A DNA stretch of 34,470 bases from Chitinophagaceae bacterium UBA2791 (GCA_002352105.1 DEHV01000081.1:1853-36322), one strand, 5' to 3'; positions 24,503 to 32,476 are shown, numbered from the stretch's first letter. Notes: generated by a model not told the origin, from the sequence alone. A program made the numbers and translations.

Positions 24503-24620
24503 GGCGGTTGATTTCTGAAAAATAGTATCAATATTATGCATTAAAGTAAGATAAGGACGGGGCGTATCTGTATAATTTCGGCTCTATTATACTCCATTTA
24601 ATTTCAGGATAGCAGGATTT

Positions 24621-26111
24621 ATGCAACAAGATCAGGTAAGTAAATCTTTGAGATTAGGCCTCAAAGCCATATTGGCTTCAAAAATTAAAATGCTGACGGG
24701 CTTTTTACTTATTGCCGCATCAGTTCAGGCCCAGCCGATAATCCCTAAACAGGCGCCGGAAGAACCTTCGGATAAGAAAGAAGATGTATTGCGCAAAGGC
24801 CAGATGGCTTCTCTTGCATGGCCTCCCCAACTAGCCAATGGCAAAGAAGTAGCTACGGATAGGTCGCCGGAGTTTTTGGTTCAACCGGAACATGTTAAAT
24901 TGGAAGAAGGTATCGAGATAGCCAAAACGCCGCCTACAATAGACTTCTTGTATTTTTCAGGCCAGACCCATCCGGGTAGATTATGGTCTGTCTGGGGAGA
25001 TGGCTTTGCCATTGGCTCTAAATACTATACCAGCATCGGGGACCACGATTCGCCAAGGGGCGAAGCCCAGGTATATGAGTATGATTCCCGTACAAAAAAG
25101 TTGCGGCTAATAATGAATGTAAAAAAATTTCTGGAGCAGCCAGGTATGTTGCCGCCGGATATAGATTACATTCCCGGAAAAATTCATAGCCGTACGGAAA
25201 TGGGATCCGATGGATGGATCTATTTTTCAACGCACAGGGGTTCAATAAGCGATAATACGACTGATGCCCGCGGCTATAAGGGAGATAATATCTACCGGGT
25301 CAATCCTAAAACCGGTAAGATGGAAATTGCTGCATTCTATCCCATGCCAAAGCACACCATTCCCGCCAGCGTGCTTGATCCGGATCGTCTGATTTATTAT
25401 GGCGGAACTGCCCAGGGTAATGATGCCGTAGACAAAGGATCGTGGTTTATTGCTTATGATGTGAAAAACCACAAGTTATTAATGAAAGCAGAAGGAGGAT
25501 TTGACCGGTATGCTATTTTTTCCAGGAGCAATGGTTGCGTATACTGGCGAGGACTTTCAAAAGCAAAAGAGGGCGGAACAGATGCGGGCGCCTATGGACG
25601 AAAATATGATCCAAAGACAAATACGATCGTTGCCTGCCCGCAGGTGCCAGTGGTAAGAGCCTGTACTGAGGAAACAAAAGATGGTATTGTATATGGCTTT
25701 ACGCAAGGAGATAGAAATATCTGGGCTTTTGACGTCAGAAATGAGACCATTAAAACGATCGGGCCCGGAATGGTAGCTTCACAAGACTATGTTACCTCGG
25801 TGGATCTGGACCCTGTTACGCAACGTTATATTTATTATGTGCCAGGGGCGCATGGCGGCGGCGTAGCAGATGGAATACCGGTTGTTCAATATGATATTAA
25901 AACCAACACAAGAAAGATCATTGCCTTTTTAAGCAAATTTTATACAGAAAACTATGGTTATTCTCCTGATGGAACGTTCAGTACTGCTGTCAGTCCGGAT
26001 GGAAGCATTTTGTTTATTACCTGGAATGGAAGTCGTTTTCCCAATGCTAAGGACTGGGATACCGTAGCAATGACGGCTATTCATATTCCGGAATCAGAGC
26101 GGCTGCCATAA
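24621..26111 (+). CDS. Secreted beta-propeller-like protein of unknown function
   Basis: The 496-residue product has a hydrophobic segment MLTGFLLIAASVQAQ ending in a signal-peptidase-like AQA/QP junction; an alternative ATG at 24690 would start there. After a linker the protein shows repeated four-strand blade-like units: LWSVWGDGFAIGSKYYTSIGD, then AQVYEYDSRTKKLRLI, SDGWIYFSTHRGS, NIYRVNPKTGKMEI, YGGTAQGNDAV, WFIAYDVKNHKLL, NGCVYWRGLSKA, YGFTQGDRNIWAFDVRN, RYIYYVPGAHGGG, VVQYDIKTNTRKI and SPDGSILFITWNGSR. This is a beta-propeller layout, with 6 to 7 blades by rough count. I recognise no named family. No CxxCH heme motif is present. It precedes the malonyl-CoA synthetase gene by 49 bases, so it may be the first gene of the malonate unit, though no link between them is known. 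Confidence 0.65.
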   Translation: MQQDQVSKSLRLGLKAILASKIKMLTGFLLIAASVQAQPIIPKQAPEEPSDKKEDVLRKGQMASLAWPPQLANGKEVATDRSPEFLVQPEHVKLEEGIEIAKTPPTIDFLYFSGQTHPGRLWSVWGDGFAIGSKYYTSIGDHDSPRGEAQVYEYDSRTKKLRLIMNVKKFLEQPGMLPPDIDYIPGKIHSRTEMGSDGWIYFSTHRGSISDNTTDARGYKGDNIYRVNPKTGKMEIAAFYPMPKHTIPASVLDPDRLIYYGGTAQGNDAVDKGSWFIAYDVKNHKLLMKAEGGFDRYAIFSRSNGCVYWRGLSKAKEGGTDAGAYGRKYDPKTNTIVACPQVPVVRACTEETKDGIVYGFTQGDRNIWAFDVRNETIKTIGPGMVASQDYVTSVDLDPVTQRYIYYVPGAHGGGVADGIPVVQYDIKTNTRKIIAFLSKFYTENYGYSPDGTFSTAVSPDGSILFITWNGSRFPNAKDWDTVAMTAIHIPESERLP

Positions 26112-26160
26112 TGTGATTCTGTCTATCTTAGAGGATATTCTTTAATTCAAACAACGGGCA

Positions 26161-27654
26161 ATGATCCAGTTAATCAACCAGGCCATGCGGTTCCCCGGCG
26201 CCATCGGAATCATCTCGGGCGCGCATTCCTATCGTATCTCGGAGTTATTTGATTGTTCGGTAAGAATGGCTTCTTTTTTATTGAATGGCAGGGCCGATCT
26301 GCAGGAAGACCGGGTGGCATTTATGGTTGAACCCGGGTTTGACTATGTAAAAACGCAGTGGGGGATCTGGCTTGCCGGGGGCATTGCCACGCCGCTTTGT
26401 ATATCTTATCCTACGGCTTCGTTGAAGTATATAATCGAAGACGCCGGAGCCAAAATAATTGTCGCTTCTCCCCAATATGCCCAACAGCTGGCAGGCCTGG
26501 CCGACGAATACGCCGCCCGCCTGATAATGGTAGGAGACGAGGCAGATGCAGCTATTGCTTCGTTGCCTGAACTTTCGTCTGACAGGAATGGTATGATCCT
26601 GTATACCAGCGGCACAACAAACATGCCCAAGGGCGTCGTGAGTACGCATGAAAACATAGAAGCGCAGGTATCCACTTTGGTTTCGGCCTGGGCATGGCGC
26701 CCGCAGGATCATATTCTCTGCGTGCTTCCCCTGCATCATGTACATGGGATCATCAATGTGGCGAGCTGCGCATTGTGGAGCGGCGCAGTTTGCGAATTTC
26801 TTCCGAAATTTTCAGAGAAGGATGTCTTTGAGCAGTTCAGGAAAGGGCGGATAAATGTTTTTATGGCCGTTCCTACCATCTATTATAAGCTGATAGCGTA
26901 TTGGGAAACGCTGCCTGCAGAAGAACAGGCGGAGCTGACACAGCGTATGAAAACCTTTCGCCTGATGGTTTCCGGGTCTTCAGCCCTTCCGGTAAGGACG
27001 ATGGCCAGGTGGCAGGAGATCAGCGGCCATATCTTGCTCGAACGTTATGGGATGACCGAAATTGGCATGGCCATAAGCAATCCGTATAGCGGAAAAAGAA
27101 AACCCGGATATGTAGGCCTCCCCTTGCCGGGCGTCCAGGTACGGCTCGTGGACGAGCAATATCACGATGTGCCGTCCGGCGAGCCTGGAGAAATCCTGGT
27201 GAAGGGTAAGAATGTATTTCATCAATATTGGAATCGCCCGGAATCCACGGCGCTTGCTTTTACGCCGGACGGTTGGTTCAAAACGGGCGATATTGCCGTG
27301 GTGGAAAATGATTATTATCGTATCATTGGCCGGAATTCGGTAGATATCATAAAATCCGGAGGGTATAAAATTTCTGCCTTGGAGATTGAGGAAGTTCTGA
27401 GGGATCATGAACAGATAAGCGATTGCGCGGTGGTCGGCATTGAAGACGAGGAATGGGGAGAATTGGTCGCTGCGGCCCTGGTATTGAATGGCCGGGATAT
27501 CGACCCTGCTTTGTTGAAAGAATGGCTCCTGACCCGACTGGCTCATTATAAGATCCCGAGAAAGTATTTGGCGTTGAAGGAACTTCCGCGCAACGCGATG
27601 GGAAAGGTGACCAAAAAATCGGTTAAGGAACTATTCGTGCCACAGGAGAAATAA
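26161..27654 (+). CDS. matB: Acyl-CoA synthetase, probable malonyl-CoA synthetase (ACSF3/MatB-like)
   Basis: The 497-residue AMP-forming ligase has the adenylate-forming P-loop YTSGTTNMPKG (148-158), LPLHHVHG (189-196), LLERYGMTEIGMAISNPY (292-309), GWFKTGDI (371-378), IIGRNSVDIIKSGGYKIS (388-405) and the catalytic lysine Lys482 in RNAMGKVTKK. The block LERYGMTE-x-GM-x-x-SNPY, with Arg rather than Gly before YGMTE, is shared with MatB and with human ACSF3, both malonyl-CoA synthetases; DGWFKTGD and SVDIIKSGGYK also closely follow ACSF3. It should convert malonate, ATP and CoA to malonyl-CoA in the cytoplasm. The malonate transporter genes follow 61 bases downstream, which strongly supports this. 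An oddity is Asn154 in the P-loop where Gly is nearly invariant. No decarboxylase gene lies nearby. Confidence 0.82.
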   Translation: MIQLINQAMRFPGAIGIISGAHSYRISELFDCSVRMASFLLNGRADLQEDRVAFMVEPGFDYVKTQWGIWLAGGIATPLCISYPTASLKYIIEDAGAKIIVASPQYAQQLAGLADEYAARLIMVGDEADAAIASLPELSSDRNGMILYTSGTTNMPKGVVSTHENIEAQVSTLVSAWAWRPQDHILCVLPLHHVHGIINVASCALWSGAVCEFLPKFSEKDVFEQFRKGRINVFMAVPTIYYKLIAYWETLPAEEQAELTQRMKTFRLMVSGSSALPVRTMARWQEISGHILLERYGMTEIGMAISNPYSGKRKPGYVGLPLPGVQVRLVDEQYHDVPSGEPGEILVKGKNVFHQYWNRPESTALAFTPDGWFKTGDIAVVENDYYRIIGRNSVDIIKSGGYKISALEIEEVLRDHEQISDCAVVGIEDEEWGELVAAALVLNGRDIDPALLKEWLLTRLAHYKIPRKYLALKELPRNAMGKVTKKSVKELFVPQEK

Positions 27655-27715
27655 GTTTTGTCATACGGTTTGGGTTTCGGCAAGGCGCCTACAGATAAAA
27701 ACTAAAAACATTCAG

Positions 27716-28090
27716 ATGAAAATATACGGCGTAGCGATTTTAGCCGGCTGCTACCTGGCTGGCCAATTCATCGGGGAGATGCTCGGCAGCGCGCTTGGTA
27801 TCGGAGGCAATGTGGGAGGCGTTGGGTTTGCCATGCTCCTTTTGCTTATTGCTAATGATTGGATGAAAAAACGGCCTTCCCTGACCGGCGATACCAACAA
27901 GGGCATATTATTCTGGAGCTCCATGTATATTCCGGTGGTCATTGCTATGTCGGCAACCCAGGATATTAAGTCGGCCTTGTCAGGCGGTCATGTAGCTATA
28001 ATTGCAGGAATAGCGGTTACCCTTGCCTGCGTTCTTTTGGTTCCTGCGGTTTCAAAGATCGGAAGGTCCAAATCTAACCCGCATTCCTAG
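27716..28090 (+). CDS. madL: Malonate transporter subunit MadL
   Basis: The 124-residue membrane protein has four predicted hydrophobic segments: about 5-25 (VAILAGCYLAGQFIGEMLG), 33-48 (GVGFAMLLLLIA), 63-80 (ILFWSSMYIPVVIAMSA) and 88-112 (VAIIAGIAVTLACVLLVPAV). Conserved pieces such as NVGGVGFAMLLLLIAND, GILFWSSMYIPVVIAM and SGG match MadL, the smaller subunit of the two-part malonate carrier first described in Malonomonas, where uptake is sodium-coupled. The gene is followed 4 bases later by madM, and the two form the functional carrier. The preceding malonyl-CoA synthetase would trap the imported malonate. The length is typical. The ATG at 27716 follows a plausible A-rich stretch. Confidence 0.88.
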   Translation: MKIYGVAILAGCYLAGQFIGEMLGSALGIGGNVGGVGFAMLLLLIANDWMKKRPSLTGDTNKGILFWSSMYIPVVIAMSATQDIKSALSGGHVAIIAGIAVTLACVLLVPAVSKIGRSKSNPHS

Positions 28091-28094
28091 TCAT

Positions 28095-28841
28095 ATGGAG
28101 ATATTAAAACAATTATTAGAAAAGAATGGATTTGTATTTTCTTTTTTCCTGATCGGCCTGATCATGTATCTCTCATTCTGGCTGTCCAGGATATTAACGA
28201 AGAATAGGATACCTGGCGTGGCGATTGCTATTATACTCGGGCTGGCATTGGCTTTTTTCGGCGGCAAGAATGGCATAGCAGATATTCCCGTATTCGCCGG
28301 GATGGCATTCGTGGGCGGTACGATGCTTCGTGATTTCTCTATTGTTGCTACAGCTTCCGGAGCAGATCTCGGCGAGATCAGACGGGCAGGGCCTGCAGGC
28401 GTTCTATCCCTGTTTATAGGGCTTATTATCGCCTTTTTTACCGGCGGTTGCATTGCTTATGCCATGGGTTATACCGATGCCAGGAGTATTACCACGATAG
28501 GGGCGGGCGCATGCACTTTTATTGTAGGCCCGGTTACCGGCACGGCCATCGGGGCCGATCCGGAGGTCATTACCATTAGTATTGCGATTGGCGTTATCAA
28601 ATCTATTGTCACTACGATCATTACTCCCTTTGTCGCAAACAGGATCGGGCTGAACAACCCGCATTCGGCGATGGTATTCGGCGGACTGATTGGAACCAGC
28701 AGCGGCGTCGCTGCGGGATTGGCGGCCACGGATGTTAAACTGGTTCCCTACGGATCATTTACCGCTACTTTTTATACCGGCCTCGGCTGTCTGCTATGTC
28801 CATCCGTATTCTATCTGGTCACAGCATTTTTAATGAAATAG
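28095..28841 (+). CDS. madM: Malonate transporter subunit MadM
   Basis: The ATG at 28095 gives MEILKQLLEKNGFVFSFF and a 248-residue product; an in-frame upstream start at 28023 lies inside madL and was rejected. The protein is very hydrophobic, with seven or more transmembrane segments, including FFLIGLIMYLSFWLSRIL, VAIAIILGLALAFFGG, VLSLFIGLIIAFFTGGCIAYA and SFTATFYTGLGCLLCPSVFYL. GMAFVGGTMLRDFSIVATASGA, GACTFIVGPVTGTAIGAD and HSAMVFGGLIGTSSGVAAGLAATD are the conserved glycine-rich blocks of MadM, the larger subunit of the malonate carrier. It sits 4 bases after madL, the usual arrangement. There is no malonate decarboxylase operon (MadA-K or MdcA-H type) in the window, so imported malonate is expected to be used through the malonyl-CoA synthetase. 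Confidence 0.9.
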   Translation: MEILKQLLEKNGFVFSFFLIGLIMYLSFWLSRILTKNRIPGVAIAIILGLALAFFGGKNGIADIPVFAGMAFVGGTMLRDFSIVATASGADLGEIRRAGPAGVLSLFIGLIIAFFTGGCIAYAMGYTDARSITTIGAGACTFIVGPVTGTAIGADPEVITISIAIGVIKSIVTTIITPFVANRIGLNNPHSAMVFGGLIGTSSGVAAGLAATDVKLVPYGSFTATFYTGLGCLLCPSVFYLVTAFLMK

Positions 28842-28977
28842 GCAAGATGATCATTAGTAATGAACAAGACATAGAACAAATACATCCATCAATACCGGCC
28901 GAACCATCTTAACGGATAAAAACAATTTCAGGCCGCCCGACAGAGAAGTTCCGGGATCTACATCGTAGATTAGCATC

Positions 28978-29235
28978 ATGAATACTATGGATATTCAGCG
29001 GGCGACCGTTGGGAAAAACATCGGGCAGCTACTTTACAAGAAGGCCTTACAAATCGCAAGGGAGAAAAAGGCTGACTATATTTGGCTGGGCGTCTGGGAA
29101 CAAAATCAACGGGCAATAAATTTTTACACGAAGAACGGCTTTGTGCCCTTTGGCACGCATGTTTTCAAGCCGGGCGACGCCGAACAAACTGACATAATGA
29201 TGAAACTGGATGTAAAGGATGGAGCCGAGAATTGA
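28978..29235 (+). pseudogene. Truncated GNAT acetyltransferase (C-terminal half only)
   Basis: The 85-residue frame encodes only the second half of a GNAT domain. VGKNIGQLLYKKALQIAREK is the acetyl-CoA pyrophosphate loop and helix, ADYIWLGVWEQNQRAINFYTKNGFVPFG the next strand and helix with the usual Asn/Arg/Tyr, and HVFKPGDAEQTDIMMKLDV the closing strands. A complete family member has about 160-175 residues. The 136 bases upstream to madM contain stops in this frame and no recognisable N-terminal half. The first residues, MNTMDIQRA, do not resemble the preceding GNAT strand, except that QR may be the old junction. This looks like a 5' deletion remnant. Translation may still occur, since the GyrI-like gene overlaps its end (ATG at 29219, stop at 29235). 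Confidence 0.65.
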
Positions 29236-29701
29236 GATCTTAAACGAAAAGAAACTGGTCGGCAAACGGCTGATTATGAGTTTTGCAAACTACCGGATAG
29301 CTGAACTTTGGAAAAGTTTTATACCGCGAAGAAAGGAGATCTCCAATAACCTGACAAACGATTTGATTTCAATGGCTGTTTATAAGCCGGAGCATTTTTC
29401 AGCCTTTAAGCCTGCCGGTGAATTTGAAAGATGGGCGACGGTTGAAGTGGCAGGTTTTGAGAGGGTTCCGGAGGAAATGGAAACATTTGTGTTGCCAGGG
29501 GGACTGTACGCAGTCTTTGACTACAAAGGGCCGAATACCGACAATTCGATCTTCCGGTATATTCTGGGCGAATGGTTGCCGAATTCGAACTATACGTTAG
29601 ATGATCGACCGCATTTTGAAGTATTGGGCGATAAATATAGAAACGACGACCCGGACTCGGAAGAGGAGATTTGGATACCGATAAAACCAAAGTATGACTA
29701 A
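29219..29701 (+). CDS. Stand-alone GyrI-like (AraC effector-binding type) domain protein
   Basis: The 160-residue protein has the small-molecule-binding fold seen in GyrI and at the C-terminus of effector-binding regulators. The start VGKRLIMSFANYRIAELWKSFIPRRKEI and the end GGLYAVFDYKGP, then FRYILGEWLPNSNYTLDDRPHFE and EEEIWIPIKP are characteristic, especially the final EEIWIPI strand. There is no DNA-binding domain, so it is not a transcription factor by itself. Stand-alone members bind or sometimes hydrolyse small hydrophobic or toxic compounds. The start overlaps the end of the truncated GNAT by 17 bases, and its stop overlaps the esterase start by 8 bases, which suggests a coupled unit. 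There is no signal peptide. Confidence 0.78.
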   Translation: MEPRIEILNEKKLVGKRLIMSFANYRIAELWKSFIPRRKEISNNLTNDLISMAVYKPEHFSAFKPAGEFERWATVEVAGFERVPEEMETFVLPGGLYAVFDYKGPNTDNSIFRYILGEWLPNSNYTLDDRPHFEVLGDKYRNDDPDSEEEIWIPIKPKYD

Positions 29702-30602
29702 GCGCAACCGACAATTCTCCGTTACTCTGGTTATGGTGGTATTTCTTGCCGCGCATGCGCTTGAAATAACCGGGCAGACCAGCCCGGTAGCAGTCATTAA
29801 TCAAAAAGAGCAGCGGGTTTTAAAATCTGGGATCAACGGAGTAACCTACCAGTTGTATATTTCGCTTCCGAAGCATTACTCCCCGGAGGATACGATCCGC
29901 TATCCCGTATTGTACCTGTTAGACGGGGGCATGGGCTTTCCTGTCGCGCATGCCGCCAGGACCGCGATGGATGTACATGACGGTTTGGAAGACCTGATCA
30001 TTGTGGGGATCGAATACGAATGGAAACGCTCCCTGGCGCCCTGGTTTACCAACAGGTCGCGGGATTTTACGCCGACAAAAAACAGCGATTTTGAAAAAAG
30101 GGCTTTCTACTCTAGAACATTTGGTTTGCCTGAAGGTTCTCTGTTATCAGGCGGCGGTCCTGAATTTTTGAATGTAATCAGGAAGGAGATCATTCCCTTT
30201 ATTGATAAAGCATACAAAACCACAGGAGAAAGAGGAATTTCAGGGCATTCATTAGGAGGCCTGTTTGCAGGTTACTGCCTTTTTTCCGCGACGGATATCT
30301 TTAGCAGGTTCGGTATTAACAGCCCGTCGTTTTGGTGGGATAACAGGGAAATGTTTAAAATAGAAAAAATGTTTTCCGAACGCCGCCGGGATTTGCCGGC
30401 TGAGGTCTTTTTGTCGGTAGGAGGTTTGGAAGACAGCTTAATGCTGCCGGTAATAACGGCTTTTGCCGACACGCTCGCCAGTAGAAAATACCGGGGGCTA
30501 ACGCTCTCCAGGCATATATTCGAAGGGGAAACCCATATGTCGGTAATACCGGCAATGATCAGCCGGACGCTTAGGGTTTTATATGGAGCCAAAAAAGAAT
30601 AG
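29694..30602 (+). CDS. Exported alpha/beta hydrolase (esterase D/IroE-like putative esterase)
   Basis: The 302-residue protein has an N-terminal hydrophobic signal (RQFSVTLVMVVFLAAHALEITGQ) and so is probably exported. The rest is an alpha/beta hydrolase of the putative-esterase family. YPVLYLLDGG is at 70-79 and LIIVGIEYEW at 101-110. GISGHSLGGLFAGYCLF at 181-197 contains the nucleophile Ser186. Asp247 in LEDS is the likely acid and His281 in GETHMS the catalytic His. Relatives hydrolyse siderophore trilactones, thioesters such as S-formylglutathione, or acyl-sugars. No siderophore genes are nearby. The ATG overlaps the last 8 bases of the GyrI-like gene, so they are likely translated from one message. 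About 300 bases of non-coding sequence follow. Confidence 0.82.
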   Translation: MTKRNRQFSVTLVMVVFLAAHALEITGQTSPVAVINQKEQRVLKSGINGVTYQLYISLPKHYSPEDTIRYPVLYLLDGGMGFPVAHAARTAMDVHDGLEDLIIVGIEYEWKRSLAPWFTNRSRDFTPTKNSDFEKRAFYSRTFGLPEGSLLSGGGPEFLNVIRKEIIPFIDKAYKTTGERGISGHSLGGLFAGYCLFSATDIFSRFGINSPSFWWDNREMFKIEKMFSERRRDLPAEVFLSVGGLEDSLMLPVITAFADTLASRKYRGLTLSRHIFEGETHMSVIPAMISRTLRVLYGAKKE

Positions 30603-30902
30603 CGCTGCGACCGGGATGCTATGGATATCGCAGTTCCGGCGTATTGCCGCAGCAAAGACGCTAAGCGGCGCGATGGGAAAAGATGCGTTTCTGTTCGCTT
30701 ATTTCATTTGTTTCATTTATTTTGCAGGGAATCAAAACGCTTATAATCCATCGTTCTCCTGGTCATGAACCGCGCATTTACGCATCATGGTTATAAGGGT
30801 ACGACTGGTTTATTTATTTTTCTTGTGTAACGGAGTGTCGCTTACATCCCACCCACGCTAAGGCGATGGATGGGCTTTAGGCTCCTTCATATAAAAAAAC
30901 AG
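30603..30902. repeat. 300-base gene-free stretch with two related short repeats
   Basis: No credible gene is present. A 61-codon frame beginning inside the esterase end (30583) has no recognisable content. ACGCTAAG-cggc-GCGATGGG at 30658-30677 and ACGCTAAG-GCGATGG at 30855-30869 are related copies about 200 bases apart, and the first sits in GCAAAGACGCTAAG, which resembles a short dispersed intergenic motif I have seen in Bacteroidota. CATCC (30845-30849) and GGATG (30868-30872) could form a small hairpin around the second copy, 30 bases before the lipoprotein start. Confidence 0.35.
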
Positions 30903-32027
30903 ATGATGAAATTTTTAAGACTCGTTGATCTTTTTCGCTTGTTTGGTTTTTTGTTGATTTTTTCCGGCTGTTCGCAGCCTGAACCTGAATATTATGCAGT
31001 GGAGGATTTTGAAGGATTGAAAAAAATAGATGCGCATGTGCATCTCAGAAAGGATGCGGATACGGTTTTTATACAACAGGCGATCGCAGATAACTTTTAT
31101 TTGCTCACCATAGGCGTTGATCCGGGCGAATCTGCGCGTATAGTGGAACAAGAAGATTTCGCGCTCCGGATGATGGAGCGTTTCCCGGGACGGCTCACCT
31201 TCGCTTCTACATTTACGGTGAGCAATTGGAATGAGGAGAACTGGCAGGAGGAAACGCTTAACCATCTGAAACGGTCGATCGACAAAGGCTCCTTAGGCTT
31301 TAAGGTCTGGAAAAATATAGGGATGACGCTAAAAGATAAGGACGATAAATTTGTGCTGATAGATCACCCGAAGTTTGATACGGTATTGGATTTCCTGGCA
31401 AAAAATCGCATACCGATCATTGCCCATCTTGGCGAGCATAGAAATTCCTGGCTGCCCTTGGAGGAAATGACCGTTAAGGGAAACAGGGATTATGCCCGCG
31501 ATCATCCGCAGTATCATATGTATCTGCATCCGGAATATCCTTCCTATTGGGAGCATATCGAGGCGAAAGACCGGATGCTTAAGAAACACCCCGACCTGGT
31601 ATTTGTGGGCGCGCATTTGGCTCAACTGGAATGGAGCGTCGACGAGCTGGCCAAGCGGCTGGATAGCTTTCCCAATATGGCGGTGGACCTTGCCGAGCGC
31701 ATCTCTCATCTGCAATACCAGACGCTTACCCAGCGGGATAAGGTGAGGGATTTCTTTATCAAATACCAGGACAGGCTTATATATGCCACCGATCTGAGGG
31801 CCTCTGCTTCAGATATCGTTCAGGCAAACCTTACAACGCCTGAAGAGATAAAAAATCACTCGCATAACGTATGGCTCCGGCACTGGAAGTTTTTTGTAAC
31901 GGATGATACCATGAGCGTGCCCAAGGTGAGCGGCGAATTCCAGGGATTAAAGCTGCCTCGCAAGGTGGTTGATAAGATATATTGGGAGAATGCCCGAAAA
32001 TGGATTCCCGGCATAGTAAAGGAGTAG
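30903..32027 (+). CDS. Lipoprotein of the amidohydrolase family (amidohydrolase 2 type TIM barrel)
   Basis: The start at 30903 gives MMKFLRLVDLFRLFGFLLIFSGC, a lipoprotein signal with lipobox FSGC (Cys23); an upstream ATG at 30870 adds 11 residues and is less likely. The 374-residue product is an amidohydrolase-type metal-dependent barrel: KIDAHVHL with His45 and His47 as first ligands, IPIIAHLGEHRNSW as the central His, PDLVFVGAHLAQLEW, VDLAERISHL and RLIYATDLRA with the terminal Asp. ACMSD-like and related amidohydrolases decarboxylate or hydrolyse small aromatic or lactone substrates; here a periplasmic-facing lipid anchor is unusual for that branch. It is transcribed alone. The substrate is unknown; sugar lactones are one possibility given the neighbours. 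Confidence 0.8.
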   Translation: MMKFLRLVDLFRLFGFLLIFSGCSQPEPEYYAVEDFEGLKKIDAHVHLRKDADTVFIQQAIADNFYLLTIGVDPGESARIVEQEDFALRMMERFPGRLTFASTFTVSNWNEENWQEETLNHLKRSIDKGSLGFKVWKNIGMTLKDKDDKFVLIDHPKFDTVLDFLAKNRIPIIAHLGEHRNSWLPLEEMTVKGNRDYARDHPQYHMYLHPEYPSYWEHIEAKDRMLKKHPDLVFVGAHLAQLEWSVDELAKRLDSFPNMAVDLAERISHLQYQTLTQRDKVRDFFIKYQDRLIYATDLRASASDIVQANLTTPEEIKNHSHNVWLRHWKFFVTDDTMSVPKVSGEFQGLKLPRKVVDKIYWENARKWIPGIVKE

Positions 32028-32110
32028 GGGGGTACAGGCTTGGATAGTTTTTCTGATGGAGCGGTTATAATGATAGAATTTGATCAGATATAAACGTTAA
32101 AAGATCCCGT

Positions 32111-32476
32111 ATGAATAGTTCCAACTCGCGTAACGATCGTATCGCGAAGATGAGTTTTGCTTCGGTCTATCCCATGTATCTCGCTAAAGTGGAGAAGAAG
32201 GGCAGGACCAAAGAGGAATTGCACCAGGTCATCGGATGGCTGACGGGCTTTGATGATCAGAAACTGCAGGAACTAATAGAAGAGAAAGCGACTTTCGAAA
32301 CATTCTTCGGGCGCGCTTCGCTAAACCCCAATGCTCGCCTTATCACCGGGGTGATCTGCGGGTATCGCGTAGAGGATATAGAAGATCCCTTAGTGCAACA
32401 GGCCAGGTACCTGGACAAGCTGGTGGATGAGCTCGCGAAGGGTAGGAAGATGGAGAAGATTTTGCGCGGCTCGTAG
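32111..32476 (+). CDS. DUF2200 domain-containing protein
   Basis: The 121-residue protein matches the DUF2200 family through its whole length: RIAKMSFASVYPMYLAKVEKKG, TKEELHQVIGWLTGFD, then FFGRASLNPNARLITGVICGY, RVEDIEDPLVQQARYLDKL and VDELAKGRKMEKILRG. It is soluble, small and mostly helical, with no signal or metal motif. The function of the family is unknown; the strong conservation of GVICGYRVEDIEDP and RYLDKLVDELAKG suggests a defined surface. The gene stands alone between the amidohydrolase and LamG-like lipoprotein genes. GTTTCTTT (32519-32526) and AAAGAAAC (32536-32543), 43 bases after the stop, form a weak A/T-rich hairpin. Confidence 0.88.
   Translation: MNSSNSRNDRIAKMSFASVYPMYLAKVEKKGRTKEELHQVIGWLTGFDDQKLQELIEEKATFETFFGRASLNPNARLITGVICGYRVEDIEDPLVQQARYLDKLVDELAKGRKMEKILRGS

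Noticed and set aside
26980..27546. Antisense open frame of about 188 codons opposite the acyl-CoA synthetase
   Set aside because: The synthetase has all family motifs across this stretch; the antisense translation is rich in rare patterns and matches nothing.
30583..30768. 61-codon frame at the end of the exported esterase gene
   Set aside because: It begins inside the esterase stop region, covers a repeat-like sequence and has no conserved features.
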